64,000 nt of DNA from NCBI GenBank assembly GCA_023389195.1, contig JAEWET010000028.1, positions 7,611 through 71,610 on the forward strand, written 5' to 3'. How positions within the stretch are numbered: the first letter of the stretch is position 1; each line of letters opens with the position of its first letter. This document shows, one piece after another, positions 43,607 to 52,137 of the stretch. Source of the stretch: Aliihoeflea sp023389195. GTDB taxonomy: Bacteria > Pseudomonadota > Alphaproteobacteria > Rhizobiales > Rhizobiaceae. Below the pieces are notes generated by a model, which had not been told where the DNA came from, did not search any database, and worked only from the letters and a program-made list of their open reading frames with translations. The position numbers were made by a program, and so were the translations under genes.

Positions 43607-44083
43607 ATGAAAGTCATCCGATCCATCGCCCTTGCCGGCGCCCTCATGGCCGCGCCGGCATTCGCGCACGACTTCGCCGCTGGAGACCTGACGATCGACC
43701 ACCCGTGGTCGCGGGCGACGCCTGAGGGCGCGCGGGTTGCGGCCGGCTATGCCTCGATCACCAACAACGGCGCCGAGGCCGACCGGCTGATCGAAGTGCG
43801 CAGCGACTTCGCCGCTTCGGCCGAAATCCACGAGATGGCCGTCAATGGCAACGGCGTGATGACGATGCGCCCGCTCGCCGACGGCATCGAGATTCCGGCC
43901 GGCGAGGAGGTCAAGCTCGAGCCCGGCTCGTTCCACATCATGTTCATGGGCCCCGAAAAGCAGCTCGTCGAGGGCGAGAATTTTGCCGGCACGCTGGTCT
44001 TCGAAAAGGCTGGCGAAGTCGAGGTGGAATTCGCTGTCGAAGGCATGGGCGGGCCGGGCGGGCGTGCGGGCCACAACCATTAA
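43607..44083 (+). CDS. Periplasmic copper chaperone, PCuAC domain
   Basis: 158 aa from the ATG at 43607 with AGGAGAG upstream. Residues 1-20 are a signal peptide. The Cu(I) ligands follow the PCuAC spacing: H75-x-M77, Met 87, then H110-x-M112 (SFHIMFMG). The C-terminal tail is Gly/His-rich (RAGHNH) and could add a copper site. These proteins deliver copper to cytochrome oxidase. No oxidase assembly genes are adjacent. It is separated from the ligase gene that follows by 131 bases. Confidence 0.93.
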   Translation: MKVIRSIALAGALMAAPAFAHDFAAGDLTIDHPWSRATPEGARVAAGYASITNNGAEADRLIEVRSDFAASAEIHEMAVNGNGVMTMRPLADGIEIPAGEEVKLEPGSFHIMFMGPEKQLVEGENFAGTLVFEKAGEVEVEFAVEGMGGPGGRAGHNH

Positions 44084-44214
44084 TGGCAAGGGCGTCGACG
44101 CGCTCTACCAAGTCCCGTTAACCATTGCTTAAGGCTGCGATTGCGCGATGAGGCGAACAGGCACAGTGATGCGTTCGGGTGGAGAAGAATGCGTCGCACT
44201 GAAAGCCCCGCACC

Positions 44215-45606
44215 ATGCGTATCGTCGACATCGCGCGCAGCGCCTATACGAGCACGCCCGCACCGATCAGGCGCAGGCTGGCGCCGCTCGTCGCGCTCGT
44301 CCCGCGCAGCCTGAAATACGGGCCGGCCTTCGAGCGCTGGCGGCGGGACATCAAGCGATCCGAAGTCGAGCCGGCTTTCGCGGTCGAGCGGGCGCAGTCG
44401 CAGTTGCAGGCGCTTCTTATCAAGGCGTCGGCGGGTAGCGCTTTCTGGCGCAACCTGCTCGGCGCCGCCGCCTTCGCAACCTTCGAGCTCGAGGCGCTGG
44501 CGAGCGTGCCCATCACGACCAAGCAGATGATGCGCGAGGCAGGAGATGCCGCGCGGGTCGATGGGTTGCCGGCGCTTATCAAGGCGACCACCAGCGGCTC
44601 CAATGCCGAGGCGCCTTTCGAATTTCTCGTTGATGCCGACCGGAGCGTGCGCGAATTCGCCTTCGTCACGACTGCTTGGGGCCGCGCGGGCTACCGGCCG
44701 GGCGATCCGCGGGCCGTGCTCCGCGGCTTTCGCCTCGATGATGCCAGTGCCGCTTACCAATGGGACCCGGCGCTGGGCGAACTGCGCCTTGCCGTCTTCC
44801 CACTCGGGCCCACGGATGCGGCCGCGATGGCGGACGAGATCGAGCGGCGGCGCATTTCCTACATTCACGGCTATCCCTCCGCGATCGAGCTGTTCGCGCG
44901 GCATCTCGACAGTGCCGGGCGTCGGCTGGCCAATCCGATCCGTGGCATCTTCCCGATTTCGGAGCCGGTCTTCGCCCACCAGCGCGATCTCTTCGCCAAG
45001 GTCTTTCCGCAGGCGGAAACCGTGCCCTTCTACGGCATGAGCGAGAAGGTCGCCTTCGCCGTCGAGCGGCGGGGCGAGCCGGGCGTCTATACGTTCGAGC
45101 CGCTCTACGGTCTTGCCGAACTGGTCGACGAGGACGGCCGGGCCATCGTGACGCCGGGCACAGAAGGGCGGCTTCTCGGCACCGGCTTCATTTCCACCGG
45201 CATGCCCTTCATCCGCTACGACACCGGGGACAGCGCCCGGCTGGTCGAGGCGGCGACGCGGGCGAACGGCTGGCGGCTGACGGTTCGCGACATCGCCCCG
45301 CGCCGCAAGCCGGATTTCCTGATTGCCGGCGATGGCGGCAAGATCGTCGCCACCGACCTCGTCCCGGAGGACATCGCGCTTCTGCGCGGGCTCGCCGAAT
45401 GGCAGTTCGTGCAGGGCTCGCCGGGCGTTGCAACGCTTCGCTTTGTGCCGGCGGCAGATGGCGGCGCGAGCGATGCAGAAAGGCTGACGAGAGCGCTGGA
45501 AAGGCGAACGGATGGCCGCCTGCGCTTCGATATCGAGCAGGTTGCCTCGATCGCGTCCGGCGCGCATGGCAAGCGCGCCTTCATCATCCGGAACATCACA
45601 GGCTGA
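44215..45606 (+). CDS. CapK/PaaK-like adenylate-forming enzyme (orphan)
   Basis: 463 aa. The protein resembles coenzyme F390 synthetase/CapK proteins: IKATTSGSNAEAPFEFLVD is the phosphate loop, SYIHGYPSAIELFARHL follows, YGMSEKVAFAVE is the adenylate-binding region and FIRYDTGDSARLV is the late core motif. Enzymes of this group activate a carboxylate as adenylate and are often found with exopolysaccharide genes. None of those are nearby, so the substrate is unknown. An ATG with weak ribosome binding site was used. A bidirectional-looking hairpin follows its stop. Confidence 0.75.
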   Translation: MRIVDIARSAYTSTPAPIRRRLAPLVALVPRSLKYGPAFERWRRDIKRSEVEPAFAVERAQSQLQALLIKASAGSAFWRNLLGAAAFATFELEALASVPITTKQMMREAGDAARVDGLPALIKATTSGSNAEAPFEFLVDADRSVREFAFVTTAWGRAGYRPGDPRAVLRGFRLDDASAAYQWDPALGELRLAVFPLGPTDAAAMADEIERRRISYIHGYPSAIELFARHLDSAGRRLANPIRGIFPISEPVFAHQRDLFAKVFPQAETVPFYGMSEKVAFAVERRGEPGVYTFEPLYGLAELVDEDGRAIVTPGTEGRLLGTGFISTGMPFIRYDTGDSARLVEAATRANGWRLTVRDIAPRRKPDFLIAGDGGKIVATDLVPEDIALLRGLAEWQFVQGSPGVATLRFVPAADGGASDAERLTRALERRTDGRLRFDIEQVASIASGAHGKRAFIIRNITG

Positions 45607-45644
45607 AGGCTCCGGCGGACGATTGCTCATCCGCCGGAGAGCTT
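45605..45644. terminator. Hairpin between convergent CapK-like and dps genes
   Basis: A 10-bp stem (45610-45619 with 45630-45639) is flanked by extra pairing GAAG/CTTC, giving a long stem with a ten-base loop. It lies between two convergent stops. T runs are weak on both strands, so termination is plausible but not certain. Confidence 0.6.
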
Positions 45645-45649
45645 CTTGC

Positions 45650-46159
45650 CTATTCGGTGACGACCGCGCGCAGCATCCAGACGACCTTCTCATGATAGGT
45701 CATGCGGCCGACGAGCATGTCGTGCGAGACGAAGTCCTCGGCTTCCTCGGCCTGCTCGGCGGCGTCGCGCATCTTGCGGATGGCGGCCTCGTGTCCGTCG
45801 ATCAGGTCGGCGACCATGTCGTGGGCGGTCTTCGATTCCGCGCCGAGTTCGACGACGATGTCCGCGCCCTTGTTGCCGGCGACCGGCGCGCGATAGCCCA
45901 GCGCGCGAATGCGCTCGGCAAGCTCGTCCGTCGCCTTGAACAGGTCGTTGTACTGCTCCTCGGTCATCACGTGGATGGAGTGGAAGAGGGGACCGACGAC
46001 GTTCCAGTGATAGATGTGCGTCTTGACGAGCAGCGCATAGGTGTCGGCGAGGATGGCTGACAGGCTCTCGGCCACCGCCTTGCGGCTCTTCGCATCGATG
46101 CCGGTGTTCACCTCGACGTCGCGGGGCTTGGTGTCGAGAACCTTGGCGCTTTTGGCCAT
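45650..46159 (-). CDS. dps: Dps, DNA-protecting ferritin-like protein
   Basis: 169 aa. The ferroxidase residues of the Dps family are present: KTHIYHWNVVGPLFHSIH gives His 51 and His 63, and ATDELAERIRALG gives Asp 78 and Glu 82. A charged N-terminal tail (MAKSAKVLDTKPRD) may bind DNA. Dps stores iron, removes peroxide and coats DNA in stressed cells. It lies 81 bases after trkH with an inverted repeat between them. Confidence 0.96.
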   Translation of the reverse strand: MAKSAKVLDTKPRDVEVNTGIDAKSRKAVAESLSAILADTYALLVKTHIYHWNVVGPLFHSIHVMTEEQYNDLFKATDELAERIRALGYRAPVAGNKGADIVVELGAESKTAHDMVADLIDGHEAAIRKMRDAAEQAEEAEDFVSHDMLVGRMTYHEKVVWMLRAVVTE

Positions 46160-46211
46160 GAGAATGCTCCTGTTCTGGCTGGGCGGATGGCCGTTCGGCC
46201 GTTCGCTCCAT

Positions 46212-46236
46212 GAACATTCTCTAATGTGAAATGTTC
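46212..46236. promoter_or_regulatory. Inverted repeat upstream of dps
   Basis: GAACAT and ATGTTC flank a 13-base AT-rich centre. It lies in the 81-base gap between trkH and dps, about where the dps promoter should be. It may be an operator. The sequence does not match an Irr, Fur or OxyR box that I can recognise. Confidence 0.35.
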
Positions 46237-46240
46237 CCGA

Positions 46241-47716
46241 TTACCGTCGCCAGAAGGCGGGCGACATCAGGACCAGAACGGCGAGGATTTCGAGCCGGCC
46301 GAGCAGCATGGCCGCGATCAGCACCCATTTGGCCGCATCCGAGAGCGGCACGAAATTGCCGGCCGGGCCGATGATGTCGCCGAGGCCGGGGCCGACATTG
46401 GTCAGCGCCGTCAAGGTCCCCGTCACGGCGCTGACGAGATCGAGGCCGGTGAGCGTCAAAAGCAGCGTGCCGACGCACAGAAGGACGAGGAAGACCGCGA
46501 CGAAGAGCGTCGTCGCCCGCTGCATGTCGCCGTCGATCACGCGCTTGCCGTAGCGGATCGACTGGACCGAATTCGGGTAGATCAGCTTGTTCAGGCCGCG
46601 CGCGAGAAGCTGGTAGAGGATGTAAAACCGGTAGGCCTTGATGCCGCCCGAGGTCGAGCCCGAGCAGCCGCCCATGAAGGTCGCGACGAAGGCGCAGCCG
46701 ACGGCGAACGGGCCCCAGGCCGAATAGTCGCCGCTGGCAAATCCCGTCGTGGTGATGATGGAGATGAAATTGAAGGCCGAATGGGTCAGCGCCGTGCCGA
46801 AGCCGACTTCGGAGGTCACCCGCAGATAGATCGCGACCGCGAGGATGAAGCCCGCGCAATAGGTCGCGAAGACACGGATCTGCGGATCGCCGAGCGGATC
46901 GATGCGGCCGCGCACCGCCAGCAGGATCAGGATCGAGAAGGGCAGCGCGCCGACGAACATGAAGGTCGTTCCGACCCACAGGATCGCCGGCCGATCGGCA
47001 TAGAAGCCGAGCGAGGCGTCATGGGTGGAGAACCCGCCGGTCGAAAGCGTCGTCATGGCGTGGTTGATCGCGTCGAACGCGGTCATGCCGGCAGCGGCAT
47101 AGGCGACGGCGCAGACCAGCGTCAGCGCGCCGTAGATGCCGAGCAGCGCGACGGTGTAGGTCGACAGGCGCGCGAACGGCCGGTCGCCGATATCCGAGGA
47201 TTCGATCTTCAGATAGGACACGCCGCCGATGTTGAGGAAGGGCAGCACGAAAAGCCCGAGCGCGATCACCCCGACGCCGCCGATCCATTGCAGGAGCGAG
47301 CGCCAGAGCAAAAGCCCCGGCGGCAGCGAATCCAGGCCCGCGATGACGGTCGAGCCGGTCGTCGTCAGCGCCGAGACGCTTTCGAAGATGGCATCGGTTA
47401 CGCTGAGCCCGATCGAGGCCGCATAAAGCGGGACGGCGCCGGCAATGGCCGTCGTGACCCAGAGCACGTTGACGAGCAGAAAGCCGAAGCGGGCGGAAAG
47501 CTGGGGCGGGGAGCCGAAGGTGGCGAGCGCGATGCCCGCCGACAGGCCGCCCACGAGAAGGCCGGACAGGGTGAAGACCTGCCAGTCCGGGTTGCCGACA
47601 TATAGGTCGACCACCGCCGGGAGCGCCATGAACAAGGCGAGATAGGTCGAAAAGATCGCCGCGACGAAGGTGACGGCGCGAATATGGAGCGTGTTCAAGA
47701 TGCTGTCGAACCACAC
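46241..47716 (-). CDS. trkH: Trk-type potassium uptake protein TrkH
   Basis: 491 aa with many membrane helices arranged in four pore units. Pore-loop segments include ALTTTGSTVI, MTTLSTGGFSTHD, ITTTGFASGDY and TALTNVGPGLG, each with the expected Gly. It imports K+ and depends on TrkA, which is not in the window. The C-terminal half is followed by dps. The start ATG gives a short cytoplasmic N-terminus. Confidence 0.95.
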   Translation of the reverse strand: MWFDSILNTLHIRAVTFVAAIFSTYLALFMALPAVVDLYVGNPDWQVFTLSGLLVGGLSAGIALATFGSPPQLSARFGFLLVNVLWVTTAIAGAVPLYAASIGLSVTDAIFESVSALTTTGSTVIAGLDSLPPGLLLWRSLLQWIGGVGVIALGLFVLPFLNIGGVSYLKIESSDIGDRPFARLSTYTVALLGIYGALTLVCAVAYAAAGMTAFDAINHAMTTLSTGGFSTHDASLGFYADRPAILWVGTTFMFVGALPFSILILLAVRGRIDPLGDPQIRVFATYCAGFILAVAIYLRVTSEVGFGTALTHSAFNFISIITTTGFASGDYSAWGPFAVGCAFVATFMGGCSGSTSGGIKAYRFYILYQLLARGLNKLIYPNSVQSIRYGKRVIDGDMQRATTLFVAVFLVLLCVGTLLLTLTGLDLVSAVTGTLTALTNVGPGLGDIIGPAGNFVPLSDAAKWVLIAAMLLGRLEILAVLVLMSPAFWRR

Positions 47717-47781
47717 AAAATGATCGGCGAGCTATACGCCCGAACATCGACCCTGAACAGCCGCACCGTCGACCGTGCCGA

Positions 47782-48474
47782 TCACGAATTGCGGACGAGC
47801 CATGCCGGATAGTCGCTGACGAGAAGGTGCAGCGGCGGCTCGTCCTCTTCGATCGTCGCAAAGCGGCCGATCGGTTCGCGGAAGATGTTGTCGGTCAAAT
47901 CGTCGTTGACGGTCGAGACCTCGCCGATCAGCACGTCGCCGCCTTCGCCCCAGAAGGCGTGCCAGTCGCCGGGCATCAGCGTCACGCTCTCGCCGGGCGC
48001 GAGCTTCAACCTGCCGCCGGCCGGAAGTGTGCGCGCGATACCGTCGCAGGCGACGGTGACGCCGCGCGTGGCGTCAAAGTCACCGTTCGGGTCGGAGCCA
48101 AAGAGTTCGACCACCAGCGTCGCGCCGCCGCGGTTGATGATGTCCTCGGCCTTCAGGCGATGCGTGTGCATCGGGCTCAACTGATCCTGCCGCGAGATCA
48201 GCAGCTTTTCGGCGTAGCACACGCCGCCACCGCGCTTCAGGTCGGCGAGACGGCCGTTGCGCAAGGTGAACAGGAACAGCCCCATCTCGTCGAACCGCCC
48301 CGCGCCATAATCGGTGATGTCCCAGCCGAGCCGCGCGTCGACGATCGCCTGCGCGTCGGTTCGGGCGCGAAATTCTTCCGGCGTCCAGCGCCCGAAGGGC
48401 GGCAGGACGAAGCCGAAGCGGCGCATCATTTCGTCGGCTTCGCGCATGATGTCGTTGATTTCAGAGCGTTTCAT
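47782..48474 (-). CDS. D-lyxose isomerase-like cupin protein
   Basis: 230 aa. The cupin metal motif is visible as MHTHRLKAEDIIN (two His and one Glu) with a later His in PGDWHAFWGEGGD. The N-terminus MKRSEINDIMREADEMMRRFG and WDITDYGAGRF match the D-lyxose/D-mannose ketol-isomerase family. It converts D-lyxose to D-xylulose or D-mannose to D-fructose. Its place beside a fructose uptake and kinase cluster fits feeding a ketose to the kinase. It diverges from the frcK-like gene, 36 bases away. Confidence 0.87.
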   Translation of the reverse strand: MKRSEINDIMREADEMMRRFGFVLPPFGRWTPEEFRARTDAQAIVDARLGWDITDYGAGRFDEMGLFLFTLRNGRLADLKRGGGVCYAEKLLISRQDQLSPMHTHRLKAEDIINRGGATLVVELFGSDPNGDFDATRGVTVACDGIARTLPAGGRLKLAPGESVTLMPGDWHAFWGEGGDVLIGEVSTVNDDLTDNIFREPIGRFATIEEDEPPLHLLVSDYPAWLVRNS

Positions 48475-48510
48475 CGGCTTAGCTCAACCATCGACTCAAG
48501 AGGTTCATCC

Positions 48511-49125
48511 ATGCAGTCCGTATCGGAGATCGCGAAAGTCATCGCGGAAATGGCGCAAGGGTCGGCCCGCTTCATCGTCGCGCTTGCCGGGCCGCCGGGT
48601 GCCGGCAAGTCGACGCTGTCGCAGCTTCTGGCGGACGCGCTCGGCGATGCGGCGATCCTGCAGGGCGACGGATTTCACTACGACAACGCGATCCTCGAGG
48701 CGCTCGGGAGGCGGCAGCGCAAGGGTGCGCCGGACACGTTCGACGTCGCAGGCCTGGAGAGTGTCCTGCACCGCATTCGGGGTGGCGAGGAGGTGGTCGT
48801 GCCCGTCTTCGATCGGCCGCTCGACCTCGCCCGGGCCGGCGCGGCGCGGATTGCGGGCGATGCGCGATTCGTCATCGTCGAAGGCAACTATCTGACGCTC
48901 GACGCCGCGCCGTGGAGCGCGCTGCGTCCGCTCTTCGACGTGACGGTGCTCATCGACGTGCCGCGCAACGAACTCGAAAAGCGGCTGATGCGGCGCTGGC
49001 TCGATCTTGGCTGGAGCGCGGACAAGGCGGCGCATTGGGTCGCGTCGAACGACATGCCCAATGTCGATCTCGTCCAGGCGCAGGGCGGCTCGGCCGATAT
49101 TCTCTGGCGGCCGCAAGCGCTCTAG
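48511..49125 (+). CDS. FrcK-like P-loop kinase
   Basis: 204 aa from an ATG with AAGAGG eight bases upstream. Walker A GPPGAGKS is at residues 27-34, and ILQGDGFHYDNAIL follows as the substrate region of the uridine kinase/PRK family. In S. meliloti a kinase gene, frcK, follows frcA. Here the homologous-looking gene points the other way, and its TAG stop overlaps the TAG stop of the opposing PfkB gene at CTAG. The sugar or nucleoside substrate is not known. Confidence 0.8.
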   Translation: MQSVSEIAKVIAEMAQGSARFIVALAGPPGAGKSTLSQLLADALGDAAILQGDGFHYDNAILEALGRRQRKGAPDTFDVAGLESVLHRIRGGEEVVVPVFDRPLDLARAGAARIAGDARFVIVEGNYLTLDAAPWSALRPLFDVTVLIDVPRNELEKRLMRRWLDLGWSADKAAHWVASNDMPNVDLVQAQGGSADILWRPQAL

Positions 49126-50072
49126 GCCCTTGCCGCGACCCGCCGCCAGGCCGGTGTGGAGATGTCCGAAGCCCAGGGAGGATTGGCGCCGGGGCGCGAG
49201 ACGGCGATGGCCGCGACCTCCGCCGCACGGTCGAGGCAAAGCCGCAGATCGGCGTCGCCCATCGTGCGGACGGCAGCTTTGTCGAGCCGGCCCAGCCCCT
49301 CCAGCGCTTCGAGAAATCCGGCATTGAAAGCGTCGCCGGCGCCGACCGTGTCGGCGATGGTCGCCGGCCGCGGCGAAACCGAAATCGTCCCGCGGGCGGT
49401 GTGCCCGGTCGCTCCGCGCGCGCCGTGGGTGACGAGCACGATCGATGGGCCGCCTGCGAGCAGCTCGTCGATGAAGGCGTCGGCATCGGAAGAGAGCCAG
49501 GCGAGGTCCTCTTCCGACAGCTTGACGATGTCGGCGCCGGCCATCATGCGCGTCAGCCGCGCGCGGTAGGCCGCTTCGTCGGTGACGAAATCCGGACGGA
49601 TGTTCGGGTCGATCACCACGAGGCGGGTCTTCTCCTCGCGCACCATCAAGTCCTCGAAGGCCGAGCCGCAGGGCTCGACGACGAGGCTGATCCCGCCGAA
49701 GAACAGGGCGCGCACATCGTTGCCGAGGCTCGGCAGGCCTGCGGGTTCGAGCATGCGGCTCGCGGTCGCCTCGTCGTAGAAATGGTAGCTCGCGTGGCCG
49801 TCCTCGAGCGTGACGAAGGCAAGCGTCGTCGGCCGCGCGCTGCGCGGCGACAGCGCGGAATCGACGCGGGACGCCTTCAGTTCGTCGGCCAGCATCCTGC
49901 CGAAGAGGTCGGTCGACAGGCCGTTGAAGAAGCCCGTCTCAACGCCGAGCCGCCCCAGCGCGATGGCGGTGTTGAACACCGCGCCGCCGGCATGGGGCGC
50001 AAAGCCGCGCCGCCCGCCCTCAAGCTCGACGGGCAGCATGTCGATCAGCGCATCGCCGCAGCACAAAATCAT
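49122..50072 (-). CDS. PfkB-family sugar kinase, probable fructokinase
   Basis: 316 aa. The N-terminal CCGDALIDMLPVELEG and the C-terminal DTVGAGDAFNAGFLEAL are the two PfkB signatures, the latter with the catalytic Asp. It probably phosphorylates fructose after uptake by FrcBCA. It lies five bases after the frcA stop and so belongs to the frcBCA operon. This place is held by frcK in S. meliloti. Confidence 0.88.
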   Translation of the reverse strand: MILCCGDALIDMLPVELEGGRRGFAPHAGGAVFNTAIALGRLGVETGFFNGLSTDLFGRMLADELKASRVDSALSPRSARPTTLAFVTLEDGHASYHFYDEATASRMLEPAGLPSLGNDVRALFFGGISLVVEPCGSAFEDLMVREEKTRLVVIDPNIRPDFVTDEAAYRARLTRMMAGADIVKLSEEDLAWLSSDADAFIDELLAGGPSIVLVTHGARGATGHTARGTISVSPRPATIADTVGAGDAFNAGFLEALEGLGRLDKAAVRTMGDADLRLCLDRAAEVAAIAVSRPGANPPWASDISTPAWRRVAARA

Positions 50073-50076
50073 CGCG

Positions 50077-50859
50077 TCACGCCGCCTCGGCCAGTTCCGG
50101 CGGCGCTTTCGCGCCTGTCATGAAGGCGACGGCATCCGACATGGTGTGCTCCTTGGGGTCGATGACGCAGAGGCGCCGGCCCAGACGATGGACGTGGATG
50201 CGGTCGGCGACCTCGAACACATGCGGCATGTTGTGCGAGATTAGCACGATCGGCATGCCGCGTTTTCTCACATCGAGGATGAGTTCGAGCACGCGGCGCG
50301 ATTCCTTGACGCCAAGCGCTGCCGTCGGCTCGTCCATGATGACGACCTTGGAGCCGAACGCTGCCGCGCGCGCCACCGCAACGCCCTGCCGCTGGCCGCC
50401 GGACAGCGTCTCCACCGCCTGGCTGATGTTCTGGATCGTCATCAGGCCGAGTTCGGAGAGCTTGTCGCGGGCGATCTTTTCCATCGCGGGCCGGTCGAGA
50501 AGCCGCAAGGTCTGACCCAGAAAGCCCGGCTTCCGGATCTCGCGGCCGAGGAACATGTTGTCAGCGATCGAGAGCGCCGGCGACAGAGCGAGGTTCTGGT
50601 AGACCGTCTCGATGCCGGCGTCGCGCGCCTCCATCGGTGAGCTGAAATTCACGATCTGGCCGTCGAGGCGGATTTCCCCTTCGTCCGGCCGGATCGCGCC
50701 CGAGATCGCCTTGATCATCGAGGATTTGCCGGCACCGTTGTCGCCGATGACGGCGAGGATTTCGCCCGGATAGAGGTCGAAATCGGCGCGGTCGAGGGCG
50801 GTGACGCGGCCATAGCGCTTGACGAGGCCGCGGGCGGAGAGGACGGGCTGGGTGCTCAT
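50077..50859 (-). CDS. frcA: Fructose ABC transporter ATPase FrcA
   Basis: 260 aa from the ATG at 50859, which overlaps the frcC stop as ATGA. Walker A GDNGAGKS, signature LSGGQRQGVAVARA and Walker B VVIMDEPTAALG are intact. There is only one ATPase domain, unlike the double-domain RbsA type. This single-domain form is typical of FrcA. It powers the FrcC permease. Confidence 0.9.
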   Translation of the reverse strand: MSTQPVLSARGLVKRYGRVTALDRADFDLYPGEILAVIGDNGAGKSSMIKAISGAIRPDEGEIRLDGQIVNFSSPMEARDAGIETVYQNLALSPALSIADNMFLGREIRKPGFLGQTLRLLDRPAMEKIARDKLSELGLMTIQNISQAVETLSGGQRQGVAVARAAAFGSKVVIMDEPTAALGVKESRRVLELILDVRKRGMPIVLISHNMPHVFEVADRIHVHRLGRRLCVIDPKEHTMSDAVAFMTGAKAPPELAEAA

Positions 50860-51938
50860 GACGAAAGCTTCCTGATCCACTGGTCGATGGCGACGGCGAC
50901 GATGGTGAGCCAGCCGATGGCAAAGACCTGCCAGAGAACGTCGACGCCGGCGAGGCGCAGACCCGAGTTGAAGACACCGACGATCAGCGCGCCGACCAGC
51001 GGCCCCATGATCGAGCCGCGCCCGCCGAAGAGCGAGATGCCGCCGATCACCACGGCGGTGATCGATTGCAGGTTCGCCTCCTGAAAGGATTGCGGCGAAA
51101 CCGAGCCGACGCGGCCGATGGACGCCCAGGCGGCGAGGCCGCAGACGAGGCCTGCGAGCGCATAGACCGAGAGCAGCGTGCGGTTGGTGCGGATGCCGGA
51201 AAGTTCGGCCGCCTCCTTGTCGTCGCCGATGGCGTAGACGTGGCGGCCCCAGGCGGTGCGGTTCAGCATGTACCAGAGAACGGCGAAGATCAGCACCATC
51301 AGGATCGAGCCATAGGTGAACTGCGCCCCGCCGATGCGGAAGCTCTGGCCGAAGAATTTCAGGAGCGGTGCCGCCGCGTCGATGTCCTGGCTACGGATCG
51401 ACTGTGCCCCGGACAGCCACAGCGTCAGCGCGAAGAAGATGTTCCAGGTGCCGAGCGTGACGATGAAGGGCGGCAGCTTGAAACGCGTGACGAAGAGCCC
51501 GTTGAGCGCGCCGGCGGCCGCACCACCCACCATGCCGAGCCCGATGGCGAGCGGGGCGGGCACGCCCATCGAAACCGCGAGATTGCCCGCGACGACCGAC
51601 ATCAGAACCATGATCGCGCCGACCGAAAGGTCGATGCCGGCGGTCAGGATGATGAGGCTCTGCGCCGCGGCAAGGATGCCGATGATCGAGACCTGCTGCA
51701 TGATCAGCGACAGGTTGAAGGCGGAGAAGAAGTTCGCGCCGGCGATGAAGCCGAATGCGACGATGCTCAGGGCGAGCACGATGAACGGCACCATCGTCGG
51801 ATTGGCATGGAGCGCATGCTGCAACCGGTCGATGACGTTCTTGTCGTGGCCCTCGAAGGCGGCGACGGAGCGGTCGCTCTTGTCCAGCGACGCCTCGAAC
51901 TCCTGCCCGCGCGGGGGCAGGGCGCTTGTGTCGGTCAT
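50856..51938 (-). CDS. frcC: Fructose ABC transporter permease FrcC
   Basis: 360 aa from an ATG with GGGAGGAAG upstream. Eight or more membrane helices are visible, and GGISLFGGRGSIMGPLVGAL is the signature of the RbsC/FrcC family. A 40-residue cytoplasmic N-terminal tail precedes the first helix. The gap of about 200 bases upstream to frcB holds hairpins (52004-52116). Confidence 0.93.
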   Translation of the reverse strand: MTDTSALPPRGQEFEASLDKSDRSVAAFEGHDKNVIDRLQHALHANPTMVPFIVLALSIVAFGFIAGANFFSAFNLSLIMQQVSIIGILAAAQSLIILTAGIDLSVGAIMVLMSVVAGNLAVSMGVPAPLAIGLGMVGGAAAGALNGLFVTRFKLPPFIVTLGTWNIFFALTLWLSGAQSIRSQDIDAAAPLLKFFGQSFRIGGAQFTYGSILMVLIFAVLWYMLNRTAWGRHVYAIGDDKEAAELSGIRTNRTLLSVYALAGLVCGLAAWASIGRVGSVSPQSFQEANLQSITAVVIGGISLFGGRGSIMGPLVGALIVGVFNSGLRLAGVDVLWQVFAIGWLTIVAVAIDQWIRKLSS

Positions 51939-52003
51939 GGCTGCTTCCTCCCAAAGCGAAGCGAGTGTGATCCTGATTGGCATCGCGGTCAAAGCGGCGA
52001 TGC

Positions 52004-52116
52004 TTCCCTCCCCGTATCGGGGGGAGGGGAAATGGCACATGCGACTTCCGCGTCGCCCGGCCCTTCGCTATGGCTCCGGGCGTTCGTCGCTTGAAAAGCC
52101 AAATCGTTGGCTTTTC
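52004..52116. repeat. Intercistronic hairpins between frcB and frcC
   Basis: Two hairpins lie in the 199-base gap. One is a GC-rich stem at 52004-52031 (CCCTCCCC against GGGGAGGG). The other is a perfect 10-bp AT-richer stem, GAAAAGCCAA at 52093-52102 and its complement at 52107-52116. Such structures between a binding-protein gene and its permease gene often set different mRNA levels. Confidence 0.7.
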
Positions 52117-52137
52117 ATCCGCTGCGCGGAACGCTCC

